Part shown: in pieces, positions 8,079 to 16,589 of the stretch
Layout of the letters: every line of letters starts with the position of its first letter
Numbering within the stretch: position 1 is the stretch's first letter
Origin: Pseudomonas sp. RIT623
GTDB taxonomy: Bacteria > Pseudomonadota > Gammaproteobacteria > Pseudomonadales > Pseudomonadaceae
Assembly: GCF_004519305.1 (NCBI RefSeq)
Contig: NZ_SOZA01000042.1
Span: 1-44,269, forward strand
Length of the DNA: 44,269 nt
Direction: 5' to 3'
The notes under the pieces: model-generated
The model's input: only the letters and a program-made list of their open reading frames with translations
The model's database searches: none
What the model was told of the DNA's origin: nothing
Made by a program: the position numbers and the translations under genes

Positions 8079-10906
8079 GCCAGGAACGCTACGGCATTCG
8101 CCGCTTCGCGCTGCTCAACACCGCCGGCTACAGCCTCGGCCTGTTCCCCCTGGAACACCCGCTGTCGGTCTATGGCGCCAACAACCTGGGTAAATCGGCG
8201 TCGATCAACGCCCTGCAGTTCCCGATCCTGGCGCGCATGTCGGACATGAGCTTCGGCAAGTACAGCCTGGAACAGTCGCGGCGCTTCTACTTCGCCAGCG
8301 ACACCAGCTACATCCTCTGCGAGCTGAACCTGCCCCACGGCCCCCACGTGATCGGCGTGGTCGGCCGCGGCCCAGGTGGCGGCTTCGGCCACCAGTTCTT
8401 CGCCTACCAGGGCGAGCTGGACCTGGCCCACTACCAGAAAGACGACACCTGCCTGCGCCAGAAAGAGTTGTTCACCAACCTCGAGCGCCACGGCCTGAAG
8501 GCCTACGAGCTCAAGCCGGACGAACTGCGCCGGCTGCTGGTCGGTGGCCACACCTCGGTGCCGCTGGACCTGACCCTGATCCCGCTGCGCTCGACCAGCG
8601 AGCAGAGCCTGAAGACCTTCCGCGCGCTGTTCATCAACCTGCTGCACATGCGCGAGATCACCGCCGCCAAGCTCAAGCAGCTGTTCCTCGACGCCTTCGA
8701 GCACAGCCTGCGCTCGGGCAGCGTCGACTACATCGCCGCCTGCGAAGAGGCGTTCCGCGACGTGCGCCGCATGGAAGGCGACTACAACGCCCTGGTGGCC
8801 GCAGGCCCCTTGGTCGAGGCCCTGGCCGGCGGCGTGGCCCAGCGCGACATCCTGCGCGGCAAGCTGCACCGCATCTCGCCATTGCTCGACAACCTGCTGG
8901 GCACCTGGCAGGAGTACGCCATGGCGCGCAAGGAAGAGCTGACCATCCAGGCCGAGCACTACCGTGGCGAGCAGGACCGCCTGCAGAACGACCAGCGCGG
9001 CGGTACCCAGGAGCTGATGCGCCTGGAGCGTGAAATCACCGGCATCCAGCGCTGGCTGGGCGAGCTGTCGGTGCTCAAGCACCGCTTCGCCCTGGTCGAC
9101 GACGTCAAGGTCCTGGAGCAGCAGTTGCTGGCGGCCAAGGACGCCCACGACGAGCTGGCCGGCGCCCTGGCCCAGTCCCGCCAGTTCTCCGCCGAGGACC
9201 TCGACGAACGCGTGCGCGACCTCGAGAAACGCGTCAAGGCGGTCAAGCAGCAGCTCGACCACGCCGACAACAACAGTTACGCGCGCCTGCGCGAGGAGTT
9301 CTCGCAGCAGGATGTCGACCGCCTGATGCGCCTGTTCAACGGCGCGCTGTTCAGCCTGCCGCTGGGCGAGCGCGGCATCGAACTGGACGACAGCGACGTG
9401 TGGGTGAAAACCCTGGAAGGCGTGCTCGACCGCTTCAAGGGCGAGCGCTTCGAAGTGCCGGGCCTGTCCATCGACATCTCGCACATCGACCCGCCAGCCC
9501 TGCAGGCCCTGGCCGACCGCGCCGCCCTGCGCGACCAGAAAGAACGCCTGGAAAAGGAGCTCAAGCAGCTCAAGACCCAGCAGGCCGTGGCCCTCGACCG
9601 CGCCGCCAGCAAGGCCCAGACCGAAGCCCTGTACCAGCAGGTGCTGGATGCGCAGAAAGCCCTGGAAGACTACCGCCGCACCGAGACCCTCAGCGCCGAA
9701 GAGCCGGAAAAGCTGGAGCAACTGGGCCAGCTGGAAGCCGCCCAGGACGAGCTCAAGCGCTCCAGCGACGCCTTCACCGAGCGCGTCCAGCAGCTGTCGG
9801 CCAAGTTGCAACTGGTAGGCCGGCAGATCGCCGACCTGGAAGCCAAGCAGCGCACCCTGGAGGACGCCCTGCGTCGTCGCCAGCTGCTGCCGGCCGACCT
9901 GCCGTTCGGCACGCCGTTCATGGAAGCCATCGACGACTCCATGGACAACCTGCTGCCACTGCTCAACGACTACCAGGACAGCTGGCAGGCCTTGCAGCGC
10001 GTGGACAACCAGATCGAGGCGCTGTATGCCCAGGTGCGCCTGAAAGGCGTGGCCAAGTTCGACAGCGAAGACGACATGGAGCGCCGCCTGCAACTGCTGA
10101 TCAACGCCTACTCGCACCGCACCGAGGAAGCGCTGACCCTGGCCAAGGCCCGCCGCGCGGCGGTCACCGACATCGCCCGGACCCTGCGCAACATCCGCAG
10201 CGACTACGACAGCCTGGAGCACCAGCTGGCGCTGTTCAACCGCGAGATCAACAAGCGCCAGGTGTCCAACCTGGAGAGCTTCCGCGTGGTACTGGCGCCG
10301 AACAAGGAAGCGCTCAAGCACATCGACCAGATCATCCACAGCGCCGGCCAGTACGAGGAAGGCGAGACCCTGTCGGTGTTCGACCTCACGCAGAGCGCCG
10401 AGCAGGACCACAAGAACGAAGAGGCCAAGGAGTACCTGGCGCGGCTGGTGGCGGCCAACCACAACCAGCTGGGCCTGAAGGACCTGTTCGAGCTGGCCTT
10501 CGAGATCACCAAGATCAACGGCCAGCCGGTGATCCATGCCGACATCGACGGCGCGGCGTCCAACGGCACCACCATGACCATCAAGGCGCTGACCAACATG
10601 TACCTGTTGCTGCACCTGATGGACCGCGACCTGGCCGGGCGCATTCGCCTGCCGTACTACCTGGACGAGGCGGCTGACATCGACGAACGCAACCAGGCCG
10701 CGCTGCTGGAGACCAGCCAGCAACTGGGCTTCGTGCCGATCCTGGCGAGCGTGAAGCCGCAGGTGTCGGCGCGGGTGGCGATCGACCTGGAAGGCGGTAG
10801 CGGGCCGAACGGCATCTACATCGACGAGGCGGATTGGAAGTACATCAGCCGCCTGGATGAAGTGAAGGCCATCGTGCGCGAGGATGAGGCCGAAGAGTTG
10901 GCCTGA
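8075..10906 (+). CDS. mksB: condensin SMC-like ATPase MksB
   Basis: 943 residues, shorter than MukB but usual for MksB. The N-terminal head has a Walker A motif GANNLGKS (about residues 34-41); long coiled coils follow (for example LEKRVKAVKQQLDHAD, LEKELKQLKTQQAVA); the C-terminal head has Walker B YYLDEAADID with Asp/Glu near residues 864-865. This is the ATP-driven DNA-organising subunit of the Mks condensin. No mksG/jetD nuclease gene follows: the next gene is creA on the other strand. The locus therefore looks like a housekeeping MksBEF and not a plasmid-defence Wadjet system. Confidence 0.94.
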   Translation: MSQERYGIRRFALLNTAGYSLGLFPLEHPLSVYGANNLGKSASINALQFPILARMSDMSFGKYSLEQSRRFYFASDTSYILCELNLPHGPHVIGVVGRGPGGGFGHQFFAYQGELDLAHYQKDDTCLRQKELFTNLERHGLKAYELKPDELRRLLVGGHTSVPLDLTLIPLRSTSEQSLKTFRALFINLLHMREITAAKLKQLFLDAFEHSLRSGSVDYIAACEEAFRDVRRMEGDYNALVAAGPLVEALAGGVAQRDILRGKLHRISPLLDNLLGTWQEYAMARKEELTIQAEHYRGEQDRLQNDQRGGTQELMRLEREITGIQRWLGELSVLKHRFALVDDVKVLEQQLLAAKDAHDELAGALAQSRQFSAEDLDERVRDLEKRVKAVKQQLDHADNNSYARLREEFSQQDVDRLMRLFNGALFSLPLGERGIELDDSDVWVKTLEGVLDRFKGERFEVPGLSIDISHIDPPALQALADRAALRDQKERLEKELKQLKTQQAVALDRAASKAQTEALYQQVLDAQKALEDYRRTETLSAEEPEKLEQLGQLEAAQDELKRSSDAFTERVQQLSAKLQLVGRQIADLEAKQRTLEDALRRRQLLPADLPFGTPFMEAIDDSMDNLLPLLNDYQDSWQALQRVDNQIEALYAQVRLKGVAKFDSEDDMERRLQLLINAYSHRTEEALTLAKARRAAVTDIARTLRNIRSDYDSLEHQLALFNREINKRQVSNLESFRVVLAPNKEALKHIDQIIHSAGQYEEGETLSVFDLTQSAEQDHKNEEAKEYLARLVAANHNQLGLKDLFELAFEITKINGQPVIHADIDGAASNGTTMTIKALTNMYLLLHLMDRDLAGRIRLPYYLDEAADIDERNQAALLETSQQLGFVPILASVKPQVSARVAIDLEGGSGPNGIYIDEADWKYISRLDEVKAIVREDEAEELA

Positions 10907-10914
10907 GGTAATTG

Positions 10915-11001
10915 GGGCCGCTTTGCGGCCCTTTCGCGGCACAAGGCCGCTCCTGCAGGGATATGCGTTCCCCTGTAGGAGCGGCCTTGTGTCGCGAAAG
11001 G
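10915..11001. repeat. hairpin plus inverted REP pair (GTAGGAGCGGCCTTG type)
   Basis: A stem GGGCCGC-ttt-GCGGCCC (10915-10931) directly after mksB is followed by two REP copies facing each other: CCTTTCGCGGCACAAGGCCG... (10930-10960) and its near-complement (10970-11001). The block separates mksB from convergent creA and can serve both as a terminator or 3' stabiliser. The same REP type recurs at 33461-33579. Confidence 0.85.
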
Positions 11002-11034
11002 AGGCCAAAGGCCTCCCGGCGATCTACCAGGCTA

Positions 11035-11496
11035 TCAGTGAGCCCAAGGCAGGATCGGAATCGCAGTCACCGCATTCTGCGGGCTGCCTTCGATCATGCG
11101 ATCGCTGTACACCAGGTACACCAGGGTATTGCGCTTCTTGTCGAGAAAACGCACCACCTGCATGGTCTTGAACACCAGCGAGGTGCGTTCCTTGAACACC
11201 TCCTCGCCATCCTTGAGCTCACCCTTGAAGTGGATCGGCCCGACCTGACGACAGGCAATCGACGCCTCGGCGCGGTCCTCGGCCAGACCCAACCCACCTT
11301 TCAGGCCGCCGGTCTTGGCTCGCGACAGGTAGCAAGTCACGCCATCGACCTTCGGGTCGTCGAACGCCTCGACCACGATGCGATCATTCGGCCCGACGAA
11401 CTTGAACACGGTGGACACCTGGCCGATTTCCTCGGCCCCGGCCAGCATCGGCAGCGCCAGCGCGGCGGCGGCAATCAATCCTTTAAGCACTTGCAT
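11035..11496 (-). CDS. creA: CreA family exported protein
   Basis: 153 residues with a signal peptide (GLIAAAALALPMLAGAEE). The body matches CreA: EIGQVSTVFKFVGPNDRIVVEAFDD, GVTCYLSRAKTGG, a second Cys in EASIACRQVGPI, then VVRFLDKKRNTLVYLVYSD. CreA proteins are periplasmic with no firmly known function; the two cysteines probably form a disulphide. The start is only five bases after the proB stop, so it is co-transcribed with proB, an unexpected partner. Confidence 0.93.
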   Translation of the reverse strand: MQVLKGLIAAAALALPMLAGAEEIGQVSTVFKFVGPNDRIVVEAFDDPKVDGVTCYLSRAKTGGLKGGLGLAEDRAEASIACRQVGPIHFKGELKDGEEVFKERTSLVFKTMQVVRFLDKKRNTLVYLVYSDRMIEGSPQNAVTAIPILPWAH

Positions 11497-11501
11497 CTCC
11501 T

Positions 11502-12620
11502 TCAGACCAACACCAGGTTGTCGCGGTGCACCAGCTCAGGCTCGGCGCTGTAGCCCAGCAGGCTTTCGATGGCGTCGGACGCCTGGCCGATGATCTTCTG
11601 CGCCTCCAGGGCGCTGTAGTTGGCCAGGCCACGGGCAACTTCCAGGCCATCGGGGCCGACGCAGACCACCATCTCGCCACGGCGGAAACTGCCTTGCACG
11701 GTCTTCACGCCCACCGGCAGCAGGCTCTTGTGCGATTCGCGCAGGGCCTTCACGGCGCCATCGTCGAGCACCAGGGTGCCACGGGTTTGCAGGTGCCCGG
11801 CCAGCCACTGCTTGCGCGCGGCGAGCATGCCACGCTCGGGCGACAACAGGGTGCCCAGGCGCTCGCCGGCCTTCAGGCGATCCAGCACGCGCTCGATACG
11901 CCCGCCGATTATGATGGTGTGGGCACCGGAACGGGCGGCCAGGCGCGCGGCGCGCAGCTTGGTCTGCATGCCGCCGCGACCGAGGGCGCCGCCGGTACCG
12001 CCAGCCACGGCGTCCAGCGACGGGTCGTCGGCACGGGCTTCGTAGATCAGCTGGGCTTCGGGATTGTTACGCGGGTCAGCGTCGAACATGCCGTCGCGGT
12101 CGGTGAGGATCACCAGCAGGTCAGCCTCCACCAGGTTGGCCACCAGCGCCGCCAGGGTGTCGTTGTCGCCGAAGCGGATCTCGTCGGTAACCACCGTGTC
12201 GTTCTCGTTGATCACCGGCACCACGCCCAGGTCGACCAGGGTGCGCAGGGTACTGCGGGCGTTCAGGTAACGCTTGCGGTCGGAGAGGTCGTCATGGGTC
12301 AGGAGGATCTGCGCGGTGTGCTTGCCGTGCTCGCCGAAGCTCGACTCCCAGGCCTGCACCAGGCGCATCTGGCCCAGCGAAGCGGCGGCCTGCAGCTCGT
12401 TCATCGCGCTCGGTCGCGTGGTCCAGCCCAGCTGGCTCATGCCCGCCGCCACGGCGCCGGAGGAAACCAGCACCAGTTCCACGCCCGCTTCACGCAGGGC
12501 CACCATCTGCTCGACCCAGACCGCCATCGCGCCCCGGTCAAGGCCCTTGCCATCGGCGGTCAGCAGCGCGCTGCCGATCTTCACGACCCAGCGCTTGGCG
12601 CCCGTCACCTTGCTTCGCAT
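11502..12620 (-). CDS. proB: glutamate 5-kinase
   Basis: 372 residues, matching Pseudomonas ProB. It phosphorylates L-glutamate in the first step of proline synthesis. The amino-acid kinase domain is clear (KRWVVKIGSALLTADGKG, LVSSGAVAAGM, VPVINENDTV, FGDNDTLAALVA, LTDRDGMF, GTGGMGTK-like GGALGRGGMQTKL) and is followed by a PUA RNA-binding-like domain at the C-terminus (GTLVLDDGAVKAL onward). ATG 12620 is used because it gives the family length and has a purine-rich site; the 15-residue extension to 12665 is not conserved. Confidence 0.97.
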   Translation of the reverse strand: MRSKVTGAKRWVVKIGSALLTADGKGLDRGAMAVWVEQMVALREAGVELVLVSSGAVAAGMSQLGWTTRPSAMNELQAAASLGQMRLVQAWESSFGEHGKHTAQILLTHDDLSDRKRYLNARSTLRTLVDLGVVPVINENDTVVTDEIRFGDNDTLAALVANLVEADLLVILTDRDGMFDADPRNNPEAQLIYEARADDPSLDAVAGGTGGALGRGGMQTKLRAARLAARSGAHTIIIGGRIERVLDRLKAGERLGTLLSPERGMLAARKQWLAGHLQTRGTLVLDDGAVKALRESHKSLLPVGVKTVQGSFRRGEMVVCVGPDGLEVARGLANYSALEAQKIIGQASDAIESLLGYSAEPELVHRDNLVLV

Positions 12621-12663
12621 CTTCTCTTCCAACCTATGTCGAATCTGTAGATACCTTGGATAC

Positions 12664-12691
12664 AAAAACGCCGCTCCAAAGAGCGGCGTTT
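12664..12691 (-). terminator. intrinsic terminator of obgE
   Basis: The 11-bp stem AAACGCCGCTC/GAGCGGCGTTT with a four-base loop is followed, in the minus-strand sense, by a T-run. It lies between obgE and proB, so proB-creA must have their own promoter or rely on read-through. Confidence 0.9.
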
Positions 12692-12707
12692 AGTGTACTG
12701 CAACCGA

Positions 12708-13931
12708 TCAGTCGCGCACGTAAATGATTTCCGGGCCGTCTTCGTCGTCCTCGAAATCATCCCAGTCGTCATCGTCGCCGATGTCGTGCACGCTCTTGAC
12801 GCCGGTGCGGCGCAGGGTGCGGGCATCGTCCAGGGCTTGCAGCTGGGCGCGGGCCTCGTCCTCGATGCGCTGGTCCAGCTCGGCCAGTTCGGCGGCGTAG
12901 GCCGGGTCGTTGGCCAGGCGGTCGGCGCGGTCCTCGAGGTAGCGCATCAGGTCGTGGCTGAGCTTTTCGGTGCCCTGCTTGGCGATGGCCGAGATGACGT
13001 ACACCGGACCATCCCAGTTCAGGCGCTCGACCACTTCCTTGACGCGTTCGTCGCGCTCGTCGTCCATGATCATGTCGGCCTTGTTCAGCACCAGCCAGCG
13101 CTCGCGGTCAACCAACGCCGGGCTGAACTGCGCCAGCTCGTTGATGATGATCTCGGCGGCATCGGCCGGGCTGCTGCCGTCCAGCGGCGCCAGGTCGACC
13201 AGGTGCAGCAGCACGCGGGTACGGGCCAGGTGCTTGAGGAAGCGGATACCCAGGCCGGCGCCTTCGGAAGCGCCCTCGATCAGGCCGGGGATGTCGGCGA
13301 TGACGAAGCTCTTCCAGCGGTCGACGCTGACCACGCCCAGGTTCGGCACCAGGGTGGTGAACGGGTAGTCGGCGACCTTCGGCTTGGCCGCCGAAACCGA
13401 GCGGATGAAGGTGCTCTTGCCAGCGTTCGGCAGGCCCAGCAGACCGACGTCGGCCAGGACTTTCATTTCCATCTTCAGGTCACGCTGATCGCCCGGCTTG
13501 CCAGGGGTGGTCTGGCGCGGCGCACGGTTGGTGCTCGACTTGAAACGGGTATTGCCCAGGCCGTGCCAGCCGCCCTGGGCGACCATCAGCTTCTGGCCGG
13601 GGGTGATCAGGTCACCGATGACTTCCTGAGTCGAGGCGTCGATCACGGTGGTGCCGACCGGCACGCGCAGGAACAGGTCCTCGCCTTTCTTGCCGGTGCA
13701 GTCGGTGCTGCCGCCGTTCTGGCCGCGCTGGGCTTCGTGGTGACGGGTGTAGCGATAGTCGACGAGGGTGTTGAGGTTCTCGTCGGCCACCATGTACACC
13801 GAGCCGCCATCGCCGCCGTCGCCGCCGTTGGGGCCACCGTTCTCGATGAATTTCTCGCGGCGGAAGCTCATGCAACCGTTGCCGCCGTCACCGGCCTTAA
13901 CCCGGATCGATACTTCGTCTACAAACTTCAT
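12708..13931 (-). CDS. obgE: Obg/CgtA GTPase
   Basis: 407 residues, the Pseudomonas length. The glycine-rich Obg fold is at the N-terminus (KAGDGGNGCMSFRREKF, NGGDGGDGGSVYM), then the GTPase domain with G1 GLPNAGKS, G2 region YPFTTLVPNLG, G3 DIPGLIEGA and G4 LNKADM. The C-terminal tail is very acidic (DDDDWDDFEDDEDG). Obg binds the 50S subunit and ppGpp and is essential in most bacteria. It lies downstream of rplU-rpmA, the usual order, with a strong terminator between. Confidence 0.98.
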   Translation of the reverse strand: MKFVDEVSIRVKAGDGGNGCMSFRREKFIENGGPNGGDGGDGGSVYMVADENLNTLVDYRYTRHHEAQRGQNGGSTDCTGKKGEDLFLRVPVGTTVIDASTQEVIGDLITPGQKLMVAQGGWHGLGNTRFKSSTNRAPRQTTPGKPGDQRDLKMEMKVLADVGLLGLPNAGKSTFIRSVSAAKPKVADYPFTTLVPNLGVVSVDRWKSFVIADIPGLIEGASEGAGLGIRFLKHLARTRVLLHLVDLAPLDGSSPADAAEIIINELAQFSPALVDRERWLVLNKADMIMDDERDERVKEVVERLNWDGPVYVISAIAKQGTEKLSHDLMRYLEDRADRLANDPAYAAELAELDQRIEDEARAQLQALDDARTLRRTGVKSVHDIGDDDDWDDFEDDEDGPEIIYVRD

Positions 13932-13943
13932 TCAAAACCGCCT

Positions 13944-13959
13944 CTCGTCAGGTGACGAG
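13944..13959 (-). promoter_or_regulatory. hairpin in the obgE 5' leader
   Basis: CTCGTC-aggt-GACGAG is a perfect 6-bp stem with a four-base loop, 12 bases upstream of the obgE start and just before its ribosome site. It could influence translation start. Function is inferred only. Confidence 0.4.
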
Positions 13960-13977
13960 TCGAAAACCAAAAAACCT

Positions 13978-14065
13978 TGAGGCTCTTGCAAAAATGAGCG
14001 CGGCGGCCCCGTACCATCAGAAACCAACGCCGGCAGCCCAGACAAACAGCTTTGCAAGAGGCTCA
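13978..14065. repeat. inverted repeat between rpmA and obgE
   Basis: TGAGGCTCTTGCAAA (13978-13992) is matched by the complement of TTTGCAAGAGGCTCA (14051-14065), 14 of 15 bases, with a 58-base spacer. It lies between the rpmA terminator and obgE, where the obgE promoter should be. Confidence 0.55.
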
Positions 14066-14073
14066 CCACAAAC

Positions 14074-14102
14074 GAAAAAGCCCCGTCGCATGACGGGGCT
14101 TC
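14074..14102 (-). terminator. intrinsic terminator of rplU-rpmA
   Basis: Stem AAGCCCCGTC/GACGGGGCTT, loop GCAT, followed on the minus strand by a run of T. It ends the ribosomal-protein transcript ahead of obgE. Confidence 0.92.
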
Positions 14103-14118
14103 TGGAGCGACGTCGCGA

Positions 14119-14376
14119 TTAGGCTGCGACGATGCTCACGTAACGGCGCATGAACTCGCCTTTCTTCTCGAACTTGATCACGCCTTCGATCTTGGCGAAC
14201 AGGGTGTGATCCTTGCCCATGCCAACACCGTAGCCGGCGTGGAATTCGGTGCCGCGCTGGCGGACGATGATGTTGCCTGGCTTGATAACCTGGCCGCCAT
14301 ACATCTTCACGCCAAGGCGTTTCGATTCTGAGTCGCGACCGTTACGAGTACTACCACCAGCCTTCTTGTGAGCCAT
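14119..14376 (-). CDS. rpmA: 50S ribosomal protein L27
   Basis: 85 residues with the classical start [20 protein letters not shown] and the [15 protein letters not shown] motif. L27 reaches into the peptidyl-transferase centre with its N-terminal tail, which here begins directly with MAHKK, so no N-terminal cleavage of the Firmicute kind is needed. It follows rplU by 38 bases in one operon. Confidence 0.99.
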
Positions 14377-14414
14377 GGTTCAATTCTCCAATAAATTCAG
14401 GGGATCGGGGCGGA

Positions 14415-14729
14415 TTAAGCCTGGATACCGGTGATTTTGATTTCGGTGAACCACTGGCGGTGGCCCATGCGCTTCATGTGGTGCTTACGACGACGGAACT
14501 TGATGATGCGAACCTTGTCGTGGCGGCCTTGGGAAACGACTTCGGCCACTACTTTAGCGCCAGCAACCACTGGAGCACCGATGGTGACTTCTTCACCGTT
14601 GGCGACCAGCAGAACGCGATCGAAGGTCACGGATTCGCCAGTGGCGACTTCCAGTTTTTCGATCTTGAGGAATTCACCTTCAGCGACTTTGTACTGCTTG
14701 CCGCCGGTAACGATTACTGCGTAAGACAT
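14415..14729 (-). CDS. rplU: 50S ribosomal protein L21
   Basis: 104 residues starting MSYAVIVTGGKQYKVAEG and ending TEIKITGIQA, the full family length. The basic KFRRRKHHMKRMGHRQ segment binds 23S rRNA. ATG 14729 is chosen; the frame stays open upstream to 14963 but that part crosses the promoter and is not coding. First gene of rplU-rpmA. Confidence 0.99.
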   Translation of the reverse strand: MSYAVIVTGGKQYKVAEGEFLKIEKLEVATGESVTFDRVLLVANGEEVTIGAPVVAGAKVVAEVVSQGRHDKVRIIKFRRRKHHMKRMGHRQWFTEIKITGIQA

Positions 14730-14860
14730 TTTGAATCTCCGATAATCCTGCTCACCCAGCGCTTTATATGATGAGTATTGGCTGGCATGGCTGCACGAGG
14801 CTGGAACGGCCCGGTGCAATTGCGTAAGGCAGGTGCTGCCCAGGAAAGTTAGGGTGCGCG

Positions 14861-14889
14861 ATTGTACGCAACCCAAGAAATGCTTGCAA
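14861..14889 (-). promoter_or_regulatory. sigma-70 promoter of rplU
   Basis: On the minus strand TTGCAA (14884-14889) and TACAAT (14861-14866) are separated by 17 bases, a near-consensus promoter about 130 bases before rplU. The long leader leaves room for control by the ribosomal protein. Confidence 0.8.
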
Positions 14890-14919
14890 GTGCCGGCCCC
14901 GGGCCACGGCCAGCGCGCC

Positions 14920-14948
14920 TTGACACACCGGTACCTGCGACCTAGCAT
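14920..14948 (+). promoter_or_regulatory. sigma-70 promoter of ispB
   Basis: A perfect TTGACA (14920-14925), a 17-base spacer and TAGCAT (14943-14948) stand just before ispB, divergent from the rplU promoter. Confidence 0.7.
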
Positions 14949-14974
14949 GCCGCGCAACCTCAATGGAGCAGCCG

Positions 14975-15943
14975 ATGCAACCCCAATCTTTCTACCGCGC
15001 GGTAGCTGACGATTTCAGCGCCGTCGACGAGATCATCAAGAAGCAGCTGACCTCGCGCGTGCCGCTGGTATCGAAGATCGGCGACTATATCACGTCCGCC
15101 GGCGGCAAGCGCCTGCGCCCGCTGCTGGTGCTGCTGTGCGGCAAGGCCCTGGGTCGCGAAGGCGATGACCTGCGCCTGCTGGCGGCGACCATCGAATTCC
15201 TGCACACCGCCACCCTGCTGCATGACGACGTGGTCGACATGTCCGGCATGCGCCGTGGCCGTTCCACCGCCAATGCCCTGTGGGGCAACGCGCCGAGCGT
15301 GCTGGTGGGCGACTTCCTGTACTCGCGCTCGTTCGAGATGATGGTCGAGCTGGGCTCGATGCCGGTCATGCAGATCCTCTCCAAGGCCACCCGGGTGATC
15401 GCCGAGGGCGAAGTGCTGCAGCTGTCGCGGGTGCGCGACGCCAGCACCACCGAAGAGGTGTACATGGACGTCATCCGCGGCAAGACCGCGATGCTGTTCG
15501 AGGCCTCGACCCACAGCGCCGCGGCGCTGGCCGGCGCCAGCGATGAGCAGCGCGAGGCCCTGCGCACCTTCGGTGATCACCTGGGCGTGGCCTTCCAACT
15601 GGTCGACGACCTGCTGGACTACAAGGGCGACTCCGAGACCCTGGGCAAGAACGTCGGCGACGACCTGGCCGAAGGCAAGCCGACCCTGCCGCTGATCTAC
15701 ACCATGCGCGAAGGCACCGCCGAGCAGGCCGCGCTGGTGCGCCAGGCGATCCAGAAAGGTGGCCTGGAGGACCTGGAACAGATCCGCATCGCCGTCGAGG
15801 CATCCGGCGCCCTGGAGTACACCGCGCAAATGGCCCGTGACTACGTCGCCCGCGCCATCGCCTGCCTGGAAGTGCTGCCAACCAGCGAGTACCGGGATGC
15901 CCTGGTCGAGCTGAGCGAGTTTGCCGTAGCGCGTACGCACTGA
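14975..15943 (+). CDS. ispB: octaprenyl-diphosphate synthase type polyprenyl synthase
   Basis: 322 residues, matching Pseudomonas IspB. Both aspartate-rich motifs are present: LLHDDVVDMSGMRRG (first) and FQLVDDLLDYKGD (second), with the KRLRP substrate site near residue 48. It makes the long isoprenoid side chain of ubiquinone. ATG 14975 is favoured over ATG 14963 because GGAG lies seven bases upstream. The chain-length product (C40 or C45) cannot be told by eye. Confidence 0.96.
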   Translation: MQPQSFYRAVADDFSAVDEIIKKQLTSRVPLVSKIGDYITSAGGKRLRPLLVLLCGKALGREGDDLRLLAATIEFLHTATLLHDDVVDMSGMRRGRSTANALWGNAPSVLVGDFLYSRSFEMMVELGSMPVMQILSKATRVIAEGEVLQLSRVRDASTTEEVYMDVIRGKTAMLFEASTHSAAALAGASDEQREALRTFGDHLGVAFQLVDDLLDYKGDSETLGKNVGDDLAEGKPTLPLIYTMREGTAEQAALVRQAIQKGGLEDLEQIRIAVEASGALEYTAQMARDYVARAIACLEVLPTSEYRDALVELSEFAVARTH

Positions 15944-15960
15944 TTCATCGCATCACCTCT

Positions 15961-16024
15961 ATCGCGGGGCAAGCCCGCTCCCACGCCAGCACATCATGGC
16001 GTGGGAGCGGGCTTGCCCCGCGAT
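15961..16024. repeat. inverted REP pair, perfect 27-base arms
   Basis: Two copies of the GTGGGAGCGGGCTTG-type REP face each other (15961-15987 and 15998-16024) with a ten-base loop. The arms are perfectly complementary, which suggests a recent origin. The block lies between ispB and the zinc-ribbon gene. Confidence 0.93.
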
Positions 16025-16096
16025 GCTTTTGTGCAGGAAACCACTAAACCCTATACAATGTGCGCCTTTAATCGCCTGTACTTGAAAGGAAACGCC

Positions 16097-16438
16097 GTGA
16101 GCACTCTGCCACCCTGCCCCAAATGCAACTCCGAATACACCTATGAGGATGGCACCCAACTGATCTGCCCCGAATGCGCCCACGAGTGGTCGGCCAACGG
16201 CGAAGCCGAAGCGGCCAGCGACGACGTGGTGAAGAAGGATTCGGTCGGCAACATCCTCCAGGACGGCGACACTGTCACCGTGATCAAGGACCTCAAGGTC
16301 AAGGGCTCGTCCCTGGTGGTCAAGGTCGGCACCAAGGTCAAGAACATCCGCCTGTGCGATGGCGACCACGACATCGACTGCAAGATCGACGGCATCGGCG
16401 CGATGAAACTCAAGTCCGAGTTCGTGCGCAAGGTCTGA
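16097..16438 (+). CDS. PhnA/YjdM-family zinc-ribbon protein
   Basis: 113 residues from GTG 16097, with AAAGGA seven bases upstream. Four cysteines in two CxxC knuckles (residues 7/10 and 24/27: CPKC, CPEC) form a zinc ribbon, followed by the conserved PhnA body (VKKDSVGNILQDGDTVTVI, DIDCKIDGIGAMKLKSEFV). Despite the name, this family is not needed for phosphonate use in the cases known. A longer frame back to 16001 begins inside a REP and is rejected. A TATACAAT box at 16052-16059 may be its -10 region. Confidence 0.92.
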   Translation: MSTLPPCPKCNSEYTYEDGTQLICPECAHEWSANGEAEAASDDVVKKDSVGNILQDGDTVTVIKDLKVKGSSLVVKVGTKVKNIRLCDGDHDIDCKIDGIGAMKLKSEFVRKV

Positions 16439-16541
16439 TCGCCTGCCCCTCGGGGCTGCCCAGCGGGCGGCCCTGACAGATCCTGCAACAGGATCGCCGG
16501 GACCATTCGGAAGAATTCTTCCAATAGTCTCTTGCTATTTT

Positions 16542-16560
16542 GATAATAAGAATTATTCTC
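16542..16560 (+). promoter_or_regulatory. Fur box over the promoter of the 81-residue protein
   Basis: GATAATAAGAATTATTCTC matches the 19-base Fur consensus at 15 positions. It overlaps a promoter-like pair TTGCTA (16532-16537) and TATTCT (16554-16559), so Fur with iron would block transcription. It lies 30 bases before the start codon. Confidence 0.8.
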
Positions 16561-16589
16561 ATTGGAACCGCTATCCAAGGAGAGTAGCC

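Noticed and set aside
6092..10906. Wadjet/JetABCD plasmid-defence system.
   Set aside because: There is no JetD/MksG nuclease gene next to the three condensin genes, which are of the MksBEF kind.
7829..11008. Very long open frame (over 1000 codons) antisense to mksB.
   Set aside because: Typical shadow of a GC-rich gene: it has low-complexity Leu/Gln/Val/Gly content, no ribosome site, and the opposite strand encodes a clear condensin ATPase.
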